Shown here: piece after piece, positions 1 through 9,053 of the stretch
How positions within the stretch are numbered: position 1 is the first letter of the stretch
How the letters are laid out: each line of letters opens with the position of its first letter
DNA from: Anoxybacillus tepidamans PS2
GTDB lineage: Bacteria > Bacillota > Bacilli > Bacillales > Anoxybacillaceae
Direction: 5' to 3'
Assembly (NCBI RefSeq): GCF_000620165.1
Contig: NZ_JHVN01000001.1
Span: forward strand, 451,893 to 515,892
DNA length: 64,000 nt
The notes under the pieces: generated by a model
The model's database searches: none
The model's input: only the letters and a program-made list of their open reading frames with translations
Told to the model about the DNA's origin: nothing
Made by a program: the position numbers and the translations under genes

Positions 1-1082
1 AACCAGTTAAAAATTTTAACACCTGTCGGCACCGCGATCGCCATCGTCGTGATCGAGAAAAAGGAGTTAACTGCTGCGCCTGCACCCATTGTAAAGAAGT
101 GGTGCACCCAGACGATGAAGCTTAAAAACGCGATTCCGACAATGGAATATACCATCGCTTTATAACCGAATAGACGCTTGCGAGCAAACGTACTAACAAC
201 CTCGGAGAAAATTCCGAATGATGGAAGAATAACAATATATACTTCAGGGTGTCCCCAAATCCAGAACAAGTTCGCCCAAAGCATCGACATACCGCCGTTT
301 GCCATCGTAAAGAACTGCGTATCAAACAAGCGGTCAAACGTCATTAACGCCAACGCTACTGTCAACACCGGGAAAGCAAAAATAATCAACACGCATGTGA
401 TAAGAATTGTCCACGTAAACATTGGCATGCGCATAAGCGTCATCCCCGGCGCACGCATTTTTAAAATGGTGACTAAAAAGTTAATCCCGGTCATCAGCGT
501 ACCAATACCTGAAATCTGCAAAGCGACCGCGTAATAGTTGTTCCCAACCCCCGGGCTAAACTCGTTCCCAGCAAGCGGGAAGTAAGCTGTCCAACCCGCA
601 TCCGGTGAGCCGCCAATGACAAATGCAATGTTAAATAACATCGCTCCAACGAAGAACAACCAAAAGCTTATCGCGTTCAAATACGGATACGCGACGTCAC
701 GCGCTCCAATCTGCAGCGGCACGACAATGTTCATCAATCCGATAATAAACGGCATCGCCATAAATAAGATCATGATCGTACCGTGAGTCGTAAAAATTTC
801 ATTGTAATGCTGCGAATCAAGAAATTTCATATTCGGTGCCGTTAATTGGGCGCGCATTAACAGCGCATCAACGCCGCCGCGGAATAACATCAACACCGCT
901 GAAATGATGTACATGACACCGATTTTCTTATGATCAACCGTCGTTAACCATTCATTCCAAAGCCATTTCCACTTTTTAAAGTACGTAAGAACGAAAACGA
1001 TGCCGATCATCGTTAACACGATGGATACATCGGCTGCATAAATCAGCGGCTCTCCCGTTACGAAAAATTCGCTCCATTTCAT
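1..1082 (-). CDS. qoxB: Menaquinol oxidase aa3 subunit I, 5' part (cut by window edge)
   Basis: Catalytic heme-copper subunit of a quinol oxidase; it reduces O2 to water in the cytoplasmic membrane and pumps protons. The first 360 codons are present and the 3' part lies outside the window. The translated residues show the low-spin heme ligand H100, the CuB/cross-link motif HPEVY at 278-282 and the CuB pair H327-H328. R68, D72, H92 and E95 sit where quinol-site residues occur in bo3-type oxidases. It closely resembles B. subtilis QoxB. The ATG at 1082 follows a strong AAGGAGG site. It lies 37 bp after qoxA, so both are one operon; the rest of the operon is probably just outside. Confidence 0.93.
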   Translation of the reverse strand, partial: MKWSEFFVTGEPLIYAADVSIVLTMIGIVFVLTYFKKWKWLWNEWLTTVDHKKIGVMYIISAVLMLFRGGVDALLMRAQLTAPNMKFLDSQHYNEIFTTHGTIMILFMAMPFIIGLMNIVVPLQIGARDVAYPYLNAISFWLFFVGAMLFNIAFVIGGSPDAGWTAYFPLAGNEFSPGVGNNYYAVALQISGIGTLMTGINFLVTILKMRAPGMTLMRMPMFTWTILITCVLIIFAFPVLTVALALMTFDRLFDTQFFTMANGGMSMLWANLFWIWGHPEVYIVILPSFGIFSEVVSTFARKRLFGYKAMVYSIVGIAFLSFIVWVHHFFTMGAGAAVNSFFSITTMAIAVPTGVKIFNW

Positions 1083-1119
1083 CCGCCTGTTCCTCCTTCC
1101 CTACAATGAATGGATGCTA

Positions 1120-2031
1120 TTAATGGCTATGATGCTCCATGTCCATTCCTTCGTGATGTTTTGTATTCTCACTATGTTCTTCTGTTTTGCCCATATGATG
1201 GCTATTTTGTTTTGCATGATCGATCCATTCAAGATGTGTATTCGAGAATGTCATTCGGCCAACAAGACCCGGTTTTAAAATGGTTTCATATTTTCCCTTG
1301 CTTAGTTTCGGTGCTGTTTGCTGCACTTCTTTTACCCATTTGTTAAAGTCATCTTTTGTTTGCGCGACGACTTCAAATTCCATGTGCGTAAAATCTTTTC
1401 CTGTGAAGTTCGCGTTCCGTCCCATATATGAACCCGGCTCATCTGCTTCAAGGAACAATTCTGTTTCCATGCCGTCCATCGCATATTTTTGTCCGCCTAA
1501 CTGCGGCACCCAAAATGAACTCATTGGACCGACTGATGTTAACTTGAATTTTACAGGAACGTCTTCTGGAATATTGACATAGTTCACTGTTTCAATATTT
1601 TGTTCCGGATAGCTAAAAATCCATTTCCAGTTTGCCGCCGTAACATGAATCGTTAAAGGTTTCACACTCTTCTGGGACGGCTTTTCTAAAGCAAATGTTG
1701 CTTTTACTGTCGGAACAGCGAGCGCTGTAACAATCAAAATCGGAATCGCTGTCCAGACGATTTCTAACAACGTGTTTCCTTCCTCTTCAGGAGGCTCGTA
1801 ATTGTCCCTTCCCGGTTTTTCACGGTAACGAACTAACACCACAGTAAATAGTACAAATACAACAACAATAATTAACAACATAAACCCAATGGACCACATA
1901 ATTAGATCATACTGCGTCTTCGCAACAGGTCCTTTTGGTTGTAACACCAACATATTTTCGCTGCACCCGCTTAATAACAGCAACAAAGATAACGGAAGCA
2001 ACGAAGCCCATTTCCACATTTTCTGCTTCAT
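1120..2031 (-). CDS. qoxA: Menaquinol oxidase aa3 subunit II, lipoprotein
   Basis: Subunit II of the quinol oxidase, about 303 aa. It starts with a lipoprotein signal ending in LLSGC (C23), followed by two membrane helices (about 45-67 and 90-110) and an extracellular cupredoxin-like domain. The CuA motif (C-x-E-x-C...H) expected in cytochrome c oxidases is absent; the equivalent stretch reads YMGRNANFTGKDF, as in QoxA. No CxxCH cytochrome c domain follows. The C-terminus is rich in His (ends GMDMEHHSH). The start was set at 2031 because AGGGGGA precedes it; the open frame extends to 2166 but would put 45 residues before the signal peptide. First gene of the qox operon. Confidence 0.93.
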   Translation of the reverse strand: MKQKMWKWASLLPLSLLLLLSGCSENMLVLQPKGPVAKTQYDLIMWSIGFMLLIIVVVFVLFTVVLVRYREKPGRDNYEPPEEEGNTLLEIVWTAIPILIVTALAVPTVKATFALEKPSQKSVKPLTIHVTAANWKWIFSYPEQNIETVNYVNIPEDVPVKFKLTSVGPMSSFWVPQLGGQKYAMDGMETELFLEADEPGSYMGRNANFTGKDFTHMEFEVVAQTKDDFNKWVKEVQQTAPKLSKGKYETILKPGLVGRMTFSNTHLEWIDHAKQNSHHMGKTEEHSENTKHHEGMDMEHHSH

Positions 2032-2235
2032 CGCTTTGCTTCCCCCTTTACATCGCAAAATAACGCTAGAAAAACTACTAATATGTTTTGTTTTTAACAT
2101 ATCAAAAGTAGAAACATTTGAAACCGATTTAAGCAAAAGTTCATAAATCAGAAAAAGATTTGTCACAATGTGTTCAAAAACTATTCAAGAAATATTCACT
2201 TGTATGGATACGTCCCCCAATGAAATGTTTTCCAT

Positions 2236-2277
2236 AAAAAAAGCCGATCCTCCTCATAAGGATCAGCCCTGTTTTTT
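2236..2277 (-). terminator. Intrinsic terminator after trmH
   Basis: On the minus strand GCTGATCCT and AGGATCGGC pair (one G-U) around a 7-nt loop, followed by seven T. It lies directly downstream of the methyltransferase gene; the plus strand also ends in a T run, so it may work both ways. Confidence 0.8.
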
Positions 2278-2294
2278 ACCAATATAAAACGATA

Positions 2295-3002
2295 TTATTT
2301 TGTGAGACGCGCTTTCATCATCTGTCTTGTCCGCGGATGAAGCGTTTGCCACATCCATGCTTCGTATAGCTGCTTCTTCTCGCATACAGGCAAATAGTAC
2401 GCCTCACCTAGCTGTCTTCGTGCCCGTCCGGTGACATCATACAGCGTTAATGCCGCCGCGACAGATATATTAAAGCTTTGCACAAAGCCATGCATTGGAA
2501 TCATGAATGTCCCGTCGGCTAAGGAAAGCGCCTCATCCGATACACCGCAATGTTCATTACCAAATAAAAGCGCCGTCGGTCGCGACACATCAATGTCATG
2601 AAGCGAGATCGTTCCTTCTCCTAAATAGCTCGCCAGTACTTGATAACCGCTTTCTTTTAATTCTTTAATAGCGGTTTTAATATCGGGCTTTTTATGAATG
2701 GTAAGCCACTTATCCGCATTACGCGTCACAAATGGATTTGGCTGAAACGGTGCCTGCCCCGTAACGACGTACACATCTTGTAATCCAAATGCCTCCGCTG
2801 AACGTAGGACCGCCGCCTGATTATGCGGATCATCGACCGCCTCTGTTAATATAGTAATATGGCGAGTTCTTTCATTTAATACATCATACATCCGCTTCAA
2901 TCGCTCAGGTACAATCATTTCCCAAATGGGTTGGTTTTCTTCTGTTAATAATCCCTCTTGTTTTAATTGTTCAATGAACGTTTTTGCTTCTTGTTCGTTC
3001 AT
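2295..3002 (-). CDS. trmH: TrmH-family tRNA/rRNA 2'-O-methyltransferase
   Basis: SPOUT-fold SAM-dependent RNA ribose methyltransferase, 235 aa, most like TrmH, which makes Gm18 in tRNA. Visible family motifs are motif 1 (DPHNQAAVLRSAEAFG), motif 2 (LLFGNEHCGVS) and motif 3 (IPMHGFVQSFNISVAAAL), which form the knotted cofactor site. The start at 3002 follows GAAGGTGA; the frame is open to 3203, but the upstream residues do not resemble the family and lack a ribosome site. Single-gene unit between the qox and liv operons. The RNA target (tRNA-Gm18 versus rRNA) is inferred from similarity only. Confidence 0.82.
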   Translation of the reverse strand: MNEQEAKTFIEQLKQEGLLTEENQPIWEMIVPERLKRMYDVLNERTRHITILTEAVDDPHNQAAVLRSAEAFGLQDVYVVTGQAPFQPNPFVTRNADKWLTIHKKPDIKTAIKELKESGYQVLASYLGEGTISLHDIDVSRPTALLFGNEHCGVSDEALSLADGTFMIPMHGFVQSFNISVAAALTLYDVTGRARRQLGEAYYLPVCEKKQLYEAWMWQTLHPRTRQMMKARLTK

Positions 3003-3211
3003 TGTGTTCACCTTCGTTCTATTGAAATTTCTAAGAACGAATTTCATTGTACAAAATTTCGAAACATCCGGCAAATAGTAATCACAAATCAAACTCTTAA
3101 AACCTTGTTGATCCATTGAAGCTCTCTCCCACACCGAAATAAGTATCATTATACGCAAGACAAGATAATAAAGCCGAATACCTGTTGACCCATATTGATC
3201 CAATATCTCAA

Positions 3212-3240
3212 TAAAAAAGGACTCCTTTCATTGGAGTCCT
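3212..3240 (-). terminator. Intrinsic terminator of the liv operon
   Basis: Perfect 8-bp stem AGGACTCC/GGAGTCCT with a 7-nt loop, followed on the minus strand by a run of six to seven T, a few bases after the livF stop. Confidence 0.9.
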
Positions 3241-3245
3241 GTTTA

Positions 3246-3953
3246 TTATGCCAAGTATGCCTCACGCACCTGCTCATTAACAAGCAACTCTTGGCCGAGT
3301 CCAGCCATCACGATTTCCCCTGTTTGAATAACATAGCCGCGATGGGCAATTTGCAGCGCTTGGAACGCGTTTTGTTCAACGAGCAAAATCGTCATGCCTT
3401 CGTCATTTAATTCTTTAATAATTTCAAAAATTTGCTCGACAATGATCGGTGCAAGCCCCATCGAAGGCTCGTCAAGCATGAGCAGCTTTGGCTGCATCAT
3501 AAGTGCCCGGCCGATCGCGAGCATCTGCTGTTCCCCGCCGCTCATCGTGCCGCCTTTTTGATGAAGGCGCTCTTTAATTCTCGGGAAATAATGAAACACT
3601 CGCTCCATCCGCTCAGCAATCAATTTTTTATCTTTTACCGAAAATGCGCCCATCTCTAAATTCTCTTTTACAGTCAACCGCGGAAAAATGCGGCGGCCCT
3701 CCGGCACGTGGGCAATCCCTGACAAAGCTGTAATATGCGGCGGTGTATTTGTAATATCTTGACCGTTGTATAAAATTTTTCCGCTTTTTGGTTTTACTTG
3801 CCCGCTGATCGTTTTTAACGTCGTAGACTTACCAGCACCGTTACTGCCGATTAACGTCACAATTTCCCCTTCGTTAACTTCAATCGTAACTCCTTTTAAG
3901 GCGTGAATTCCACCATAGAACGTATTAATATCCTCTAGTCTTAACAAACTCAT
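3246..3953 (-). CDS. livF: Branched-chain amino acid ABC transporter ATPase LivF
   Basis: Second nucleotide-binding subunit of a LIV-type importer, 235 aa, cytoplasmic. Walker A GSNGAGKST (36-44), signature SGGEQQ (about 138-143), Walker B LLMLDEP (157-163) and a switch His region near LLVEQNA are present. Length and sequence are typical of LivF (the shorter of the two ATPases). It is the last gene of livK-H-M-G-F, 14 bp after livG, and is followed by a terminator. The substrate (Leu/Ile/Val, or another amino acid or amide) cannot be fixed from sequence alone. Confidence 0.93.
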   Translation of the reverse strand: MSLLRLEDINTFYGGIHALKGVTIEVNEGEIVTLIGSNGAGKSTTLKTISGQVKPKSGKILYNGQDITNTPPHITALSGIAHVPEGRRIFPRLTVKENLEMGAFSVKDKKLIAERMERVFHYFPRIKERLHQKGGTMSGGEQQMLAIGRALMMQPKLLMLDEPSMGLAPIIVEQIFEIIKELNDEGMTILLVEQNAFQALQIAHRGYVIQTGEIVMAGLGQELLVNEQVREAYLA

Positions 3954-3967
3954 CGCGAGGTCCCCCT

Positions 3968-4747
3968 TTACGAAGCCGTTGCGGCAGCGCCTTTTCCTAA
4001 ATAAGCTTCAATGACTTTTTCGTTATTACGTATTTCATCAGGTGTCCCTTCCGCAATTTTTTCGCCGTGGTCCAAAACAACGATATGTTCGGAAATTTCC
4101 ATGACAAGTTTCATATCGTGTTCAATTAAGATAATGGTTAAATCAAGCTCTTCTCTCATATTATAGATGAGTTTCGTGAGCTCGTTTGTTTCCTTTGGAT
4201 TCATTCCGGCTGCCGGTTCGTCAAGCAACAATACTTTTGGTTTTGTGGCTAACGCCCGGGCAATTTCTAATTTGCGTTGCGCCCCGTAAGGTAAATTGCG
4301 CGCCTCCTCATTAAAAAATGATTCTAAACCGACGTATTCAAGCAAGCGGTATGCCTCCCGTCTTGCTTCTTTCTCTTCTTTTTTGACACGCGGTAAATTG
4401 AGAATAGTGCTGAATAACCCGCCTTGAAGATGGTTGTGCATGCCAACCATGACGTTTTCTAACACTGTAATTGCTCCAAATAAACGAATGTTTTGGAACG
4501 TACGGGCAATTCCTTTTTTTGTTACTTGATGCGGCTTTAATCCAACAATCGACTCATTGTTTAATAAAATTTCCCCGCTTGTTGGCTGGTAAACGCCTGT
4601 CACCATGTTGAAAAATGTTGTCTTGCCTGCACCGTTCGGACCAATGACCGCTGTAATTGATCCTTGCTGCACTTCCATATTGATATTACTGTTGGCCACA
4701 AGCCCGCCGAACTGTTTCGTTAAATTTTTAACTGTCAAGATGGACAT
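3968..4747 (-). CDS. livG: Branched-chain amino acid ABC transporter ATPase LivG
   Basis: First nucleotide-binding subunit of the LIV importer, 259 aa. Walker A GPNGAGKTT (36-44), the LivG-type signature LPYGAQRKLEIARAL, and Walker B VLLLDEPAAGMNP are present, with the long insertion between Walker A and signature that is usual in LivG. The ATG at 4747 is preceded by GGAGGG at good spacing, inside the 3' end of livM (20-bp overlap), which suggests coupled translation. Confidence 0.93.
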   Translation of the reverse strand: MSILTVKNLTKQFGGLVANSNINMEVQQGSITAVIGPNGAGKTTFFNMVTGVYQPTSGEILLNNESIVGLKPHQVTKKGIARTFQNIRLFGAITVLENVMVGMHNHLQGGLFSTILNLPRVKKEEKEARREAYRLLEYVGLESFFNEEARNLPYGAQRKLEIARALATKPKVLLLDEPAAGMNPKETNELTKLIYNMREELDLTIILIEHDMKLVMEISEHIVVLDHGEKIAEGTPDEIRNNEKVIEAYLGKGAAATAS

Positions 4748-6032
4748 GTTGCGTCCCTCCTTTATGCACGCCTGTATTCATTGGATGATTACTATCCGTA
4801 TCTTTTAGATCTTTCTCATCAAATACAGGATTTTTCGCCGGCAATAGCCCTTGCGGACGATACAGCGCAAACAAGATCAAGATAATCCCGAAAATAAACC
4901 GTTGCATCTTCGCTGGTGAAAGCGCGTCTGGAACATGGATGACACCGCTTAAGCTGAGCTGGTTCAACCAGTTTGTAAGCTCCGTTAACACTTGTAAGTT
5001 CAAAATAGTTACAATCGCAGCACCAAGAATAACTCCCGGAACGCTACCCATTCCACCTAAAATAACCATAACGAGAATCGTAATCGACTCTACTAATGTA
5101 AAGCTCGTTGGATCGACGAACGTTTGCTTTGCCGCAAACACGACGCCCATCATTCCTGAGAACGATGCTCCAACTGCAAATGCCATTAATTTTGTGCGCA
5201 CAAGATGAATTCCCATCGCTTGAGCAGCAATTTCATTTTCCCGCACCGCTTTCCACGCGCGGCCAATTTTCGAGTATTCAAGACGACGTACTGCAAAAAT
5301 TACAGCAATGAGGATAATCAATACAATGTAATAGAACTGACTTGGATACATAAATTGGATGCCGAATAACTCCGGTGGCTTAACAGAGGCAAGCCCCATC
5401 GCACCGTTTGTAATGTTCACTGGCTTGTCTAAGTTATTGAAAATAATGCGGATAATTTCCCCGAATCCTAACGTAACAATGGCTAGGTAATCACCTTTTA
5501 CGCGCAATACTGGAATCCCTAACAACACTCCAAATAATGCCGCGACCAAGCATCCGATGAAAATAAATACCCAAAAGCTTTCCCCGGAAAGAGGATAATG
5601 ACCGAACGGCATAAAGTTATTCGCTTGAGATGTCGCAAAAATTCCGTAGGTGTAGGAACCTAGGGCGAAGAATGCGACGAATCCGAGGTCCAAAAGCCCA
5701 GCTAAACCAACAACAATATTTAGCCCTAGAGCCATTGCGATATAAATACCAACTAACGTTGCGACTTCCATGTAAGACTGATACGCTTCGCCTTGGCTAG
5801 CGGCAAGAGGAAGCAACACAACCAGCACCAAACCGCCGACGAGCCATTTCACTCGATTAGAAAAACTTGTAAAATACAACAGCAAAAGAGAAGCAAGAAG
5901 CAACAAGAAAGCAATAACTGACTTTTGCGCCAAATACAAACTCGCAAATGTAACGACAATATATAGACCGACAATTATTGCCTGAAGGCGTTTGTTTGCC
6001 TGAATCGTACTGAGCAAATTTTTCACGTCCAT
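4728..6032 (-). CDS. livM: Branched-chain amino acid ABC transporter permease LivM
   Basis: Inner-membrane permease of the LIV importer, about 434 aa. The N-terminal 90 residues form three or four extra hydrophobic segments; then comes the conserved LivM core (GLNIVVGLAGLLDLGFVAFFALGSY region, and the EAA-like cytoplasmic loop KIGRAWKAVRENEIAAQAMGI). The C-terminus is a hydrophilic His-rich tail. The start is uncertain: GTG 6035, ATG 6032 and GTG 6026 are all possible, and the AGGTGA at the livH end is best spaced for the last. It is virtually contiguous with livH. Confidence 0.9.
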   Translation of the reverse strand: MDVKNLLSTIQANKRLQAIIVGLYIVVTFASLYLAQKSVIAFLLLLASLLLLYFTSFSNRVKWLVGGLVLVVLLPLAASQGEAYQSYMEVATLVGIYIAMALGLNIVVGLAGLLDLGFVAFFALGSYTYGIFATSQANNFMPFGHYPLSGESFWVFIFIGCLVAALFGVLLGIPVLRVKGDYLAIVTLGFGEIIRIIFNNLDKPVNITNGAMGLASVKPPELFGIQFMYPSQFYYIVLIILIAVIFAVRRLEYSKIGRAWKAVRENEIAAQAMGIHLVRTKLMAFAVGASFSGMMGVVFAAKQTFVDPTSFTLVESITILVMVILGGMGSVPGVILGAAIVTILNLQVLTELTNWLNQLSLSGVIHVPDALSPAKMQRFIFGIILILFALYRPQGLLPAKNPVFDEKDLKDTDSNHPMNTGVHKGGTQHVHLDS

Positions 6033-6035
6033 CAC

Positions 6036-7022
6036 CTACACTTTCTCTACAGACACTTTTCCAAATAAACCTTCCGGCTTGAAAATCAACACGATAATTA
6101 AAATCGCAAATGCAAATACATCTTTGTACTCGGCACCCAATATTCCATGCGACACGACTGGTAAATTTGCCGCAGCAAACATTTCAAGCAATCCAATCAT
6201 GATACCGCCAAACATCGCTCCCCGGATGTTTCCGATGCCTCCTAAAACCGCTGCTGTAAACGCTTTTAACCCTAAAATAAAGCCGATGTATGGATCGATT
6301 GTTCCATACTGAACTGCAAATAATACTCCTGTTGCGCCTCCTAGCGCTGAACCGATAAAGAATGTAAGAGCGATGACTTTATTCACGTTTACCGTCATTA
6401 ACGCCGCTGTCTCCCGATCTTGCGCAACGGCGCGCATCGCCATTCCCCATTTTGTTTTATTGACGAAAAAGTCGAGGGCAACCATCATGATCACAGCTAG
6501 GATGAGTACAATGAAAAATGAGGATTTTACTGATGCATCGTTAAATACTGACGAAATCGCAGAAGCTTTAACGCCGATTTGTTTGCTAAATAAGCTTGGC
6601 CCTGTTAGAATGTAGTTTCCATTTTTCAATTCCGTAATAAAACGAACGATATCCTGAAGTAAAAACGAAATACCGATTGCTGTGATTAATGTGATAAGCT
6701 TCGGCGCATTGCGCAATGGGCGGTATGCGACCCGTTCAATTCCCATTCCAAGTAAACCGGTAGCCACCGATGTAACAATGAGTACTAAAAGAAGAGCGAG
6801 AATCGCTGGCATCGACGCCATCCAACCCAATCCAGAAAACGTCAATAAAATCGCCGTTCCTACAAATGCCCCCGTCATAAAAATTTCTCCGTGGGCAAAG
6901 TTAATTAACTCCAAAATCCCGTAAACCATCGTGTATCCTAACGCAACAATCGCATAAACAGCTCCTAATGCTAAACCGTCAATCAGTACTTGCGGCAATG
7001 TTTGCAATACTTGTTCAATCAT
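6036..7022 (-). CDS. livH: Branched-chain amino acid ABC transporter permease LivH
   Basis: First permease subunit of the LIV importer, 328 aa, about eight membrane segments. The conserved start of the family (GLALGAVYAIVALGYTMVYG) and the loop KWGMAMRAVAQDRETAALMT are present. The ATG at 7022 was chosen because AGGTGA lies 7 nt upstream; a GTG at 7031 is in frame but overlaps that site. It is separated from livK by about 165 bp of folded intergenic RNA, unlike the tight spacing of livHMGF. Confidence 0.92.
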   Translation of the reverse strand: MIEQVLQTLPQVLIDGLALGAVYAIVALGYTMVYGILELINFAHGEIFMTGAFVGTAILLTFSGLGWMASMPAILALLLVLIVTSVATGLLGMGIERVAYRPLRNAPKLITLITAIGISFLLQDIVRFITELKNGNYILTGPSLFSKQIGVKASAISSVFNDASVKSSFFIVLILAVIMMVALDFFVNKTKWGMAMRAVAQDRETAALMTVNVNKVIALTFFIGSALGGATGVLFAVQYGTIDPYIGFILGLKAFTAAVLGGIGNIRGAMFGGIMIGLLEMFAAANLPVVSHGILGAEYKDVFAFAILIIVLIFKPEGLFGKVSVEKV

Positions 7023-7060
7023 TTTATTCACCTGCCTGTTTTGCTACTTTTGCACAGAAA

Positions 7061-7126
7061 AGCGCCCAGCTTTGTTGCCTCGGACAACAAATATTTGTTT
7101 TCCATGAAGAAACCAAGCTAGGCGCG
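7061..7126 (-). promoter_or_regulatory. Long RNA hairpin between livK and livH
   Basis: An outer stem GCGCC...AGCTTTG pairs with CAAGCT...GGCGC around an inner 7-bp stem TTTGTTG/CAACAAA (7071-7091). It sits between the livK-proximal terminator and the livH ribosome site. Probably an mRNA stability or processing element that lets livK be expressed more than the permease genes (inference). Confidence 0.5.
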
Positions 7127-7141
7127 AAATGTTGACTTAAG

Positions 7142-7175
7142 AAAAGGGTACGGCAAACCTGTCATACCCTTTTCC
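7142..7175 (-). terminator. Partial terminator just after livK
   Basis: Stem AAAAGGGTA/TACCCTTTT with a 14-nt loop and a short T-rich tail (TTTTCTT on the minus strand), just past the livK stop. It probably reduces transcription into livHMGF. Confidence 0.6.
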
Positions 7176-7186
7176 TTCCTCTTTCA

Positions 7187-8401
7187 TTATTGTTTGCTTA
7201 CTTCGTCCTCTAACTTAGCTGGATATTTTGCTTCATCAAACTTGTAGATGTAGATTTTCGCATATTTATTGTCGCCTTTTTCATCAAAGCTTACTTTTGT
7301 TACAACACCTTGGTAGTCTTGTACTTTACGCACTCCCTCAGCCGCTTGTTGGCGTGTAGGAAGTTTGTTTCCATTTGCCTTGATCGCTTCTTCAATACCT
7401 TTTAGCAATACGCCCATTGAGTCATAACCGTAAGCAGAGTAAGACTCGATTTCTTTACCGAATTTTTGCTTATATTTCTCGGCAAATTGCTTTCCTGCAT
7501 CCGTTGCTGTTGTGAGACCAGCTGCTGATGTCATATACGTATTTTTCACAGCATCTCCCGCAATTTGAACAAGCGTTGAAGAGTCTAGGCCATCGCCGCC
7601 CATAATTGGCACGTTAATGCCTTTGTCGCGCGCTTGTTTGATCAATAAGCCGCCTTCTGTGTATAGACCGCCGAAGTATACAAGGTCAGGCTTTTTCGCT
7701 AATACTTGGTTTAGAACTCCGTTAAAGTCTTTCTCGCCGATAGTAATTCCCTCAAAACCTACGATTTGAGCGCCTAGGTCTTCAGCACCTTTTTTGAACG
7801 CTTCTGCCAAACCAGAACCGTATGCAGTTTTATCTTGAATGATGAAGATTTTCTTCGCCCCAAGTTTCTCGATAGCGAATTTTGCTCCCGCTGGTCCTTG
7901 GAAATCATCGCGGGCACAAATACGGTTTACAGTTTTCAAGCCACGGTCTGTGACTTCTGTAGCCGTGTTTGCTGGCGAAACCATAGGGATGCTGTATTTT
8001 TCATAAATTTCTGACGAAGGAATCGCTACGCCAGAGTTTAAGTGCCCAACTACACCTAGGATTTGTTTATCTGCTCCAATAAGTTGAGCGTTTGCTACCC
8101 CTTTTTTCGGGTCGCCTTGATCATCATAAGGAACAAGTTCTAGCTTAAAACCAAGTTTTTCAAAATTCGCTTTTTGTTCTTCTAACGCAAGCTGAGCACC
8201 CAACTTAATAGATTCGCCCAACGTTGCACTTCCACCGGAAAGTGGCGTTTGTGTCGCAATTTTAATTACGTTGCCACCTCCGTTACCTCCACCGCCTCCG
8301 TTGCTAGCATTTTGTTCCTTTTGTCCTCCAGAACATCCTGCCAACAAACCGACTGCTAGTGTCGTTGTTGCTAAAATAGAAAACGTTTTCTTTAGGACCA
8401 T
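7187..8401 (-). CDS. livK: Branched-chain amino acid ABC transporter substrate-binding lipoprotein
   Basis: Extracellular binding protein of the LIV importer, 404 aa. The lipoprotein signal MVLKKTFSILA... ends in the lipobox LLAGC; a Gly/Asn-rich linker follows, then a periplasmic-binding type 1 fold (IKIATQTPLSGGSATLGESIKLGAQLA is cut here for length: start IKIATQTPLSGG). The ATG at 8401 follows AAAGGGGGA. The frame is open to 8557, but the extra 52 residues would precede the signal peptide and are not credible. First gene of the operon, with an AT-rich leader and a perfect inverted repeat upstream at 8566-8590. Confidence 0.93.
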   Translation of the reverse strand: MVLKKTFSILATTTLAVGLLAGCSGGQKEQNASNGGGGGNGGGNVIKIATQTPLSGGSATLGESIKLGAQLALEEQKANFEKLGFKLELVPYDDQGDPKKGVANAQLIGADKQILGVVGHLNSGVAIPSSEIYEKYSIPMVSPANTATEVTDRGLKTVNRICARDDFQGPAGAKFAIEKLGAKKIFIIQDKTAYGSGLAEAFKKGAEDLGAQIVGFEGITIGEKDFNGVLNQVLAKKPDLVYFGGLYTEGGLLIKQARDKGINVPIMGGDGLDSSTLVQIAGDAVKNTYMTSAAGLTTATDAGKQFAEKYKQKFGKEIESYSAYGYDSMGVLLKGIEEAIKANGNKLPTRQQAAEGVRKVQDYQGVVTKVSFDEKGDNKYAKIYIYKFDEAKYPAKLEDEVSKQ

Positions 8402-8565
8402 TCGTATCCCCCTTTTTTCACTTTTAAAAATTTTTTTTATTTTAAGAAAAATATAATATGAATTCTCGAAATACACAAGCTTTATTTTTTTACTGGAAAA
8501 AACTTTTTTCGGCAAAATTCTTTTTGTAAACCCGAAAAACACGCATCCACAGCACATTATTCTTG

Positions 8566-8590
8566 TAATATTTCGATATTCGAAATATTA
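8566..8590. promoter_or_regulatory. Perfect inverted repeat upstream of livK (operator candidate)
   Basis: TAATATTTCG and CGAAATATTA are exact 10-bp arms around ATATT. The repeat lies about 165 bp before the livK start, in the only region able to hold the operon promoter. An AATAAT box on the minus strand begins just after it, so it may overlap a -35. The cognate regulator is unknown. Confidence 0.45.
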
Positions 8591-8854
8591 TTCTTACAAA
8601 ATTTACTAAATATTTTTCTATTATAAATGTTGATATGATCTTTTTTCATCATTCTTCCTTCCATTTAATTTAAAAAATTCCATATAAACCAATAGTCCCA
8701 GTAACACGTCTATCTTTTTTCTCTCCCTACCATTTCATAATGAGGATGGTTTTGTTGTGGAAACTTTTCCATGCGGTATTCTATCTAGTACTTGCTACAA
8801 AAGATCTTTTGGAGCTTAACTAATGCACATTTACTGAAACTGTCGCTTTCCTTT

Positions 8855-8892
8855 ATATAAAAAAGAAAAAGCAAGCCGTTCTTGAAACGGCT
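8855..8892 (-). terminator. Terminator downstream of the GHKL-ATPase gene
   Basis: Stem AGCCGTT/AACGGCT with a 5-nt loop, followed on the minus strand by GCTTTTTCTTTTTT. It is about 160 bp after the stop at 9054. Confidence 0.75.
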
Positions 8893-9053
8893 CGCCTTTT
8901 CGCAGCTAGTATTTACATGCAATAAATATAGGCACACGTCAAAAATAATACATCAACTACATAGATTAGGTCAGCTGTAGGTTGGATCTAGCCTTGTTCC
9001 ATAAATATATTGGTAATTTTTACATTTCGAATAACCCAACACGTTTTCATAAA

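Larger units (their letters stand above)
8402..9053. other. 650-bp intergenic region between livK and the GHKL protein gene
   Basis: AT-rich. It holds the livK leader, the inverted repeat at 8566-8590 and the terminator at 8855-8892. I found no convincing open frame with a ribosome site in the remainder (8600-8850 and 8900-9050). Confidence 0.6.

Noticed and set aside
1120..2166. Cytochrome c oxidase subunit II (ctaC)
   Set aside because: CuA ligands and the CxxCH domain are missing; it matches QoxA.
2041..2170. Rex-like site TTGTGACAAATC before qoxA
   Set aside because: Only one half-site matches; the second half is absent.
8271..8456. Proline-rich plus-strand open frame
   Set aside because: It is the antisense of the Gly/Asn linker and signal peptide region of livK.
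8461..8475. CodY box in the livK leader
   Set aside because: AATTCTCGAAATA lacks the central W and the right arm of the CodY consensus.
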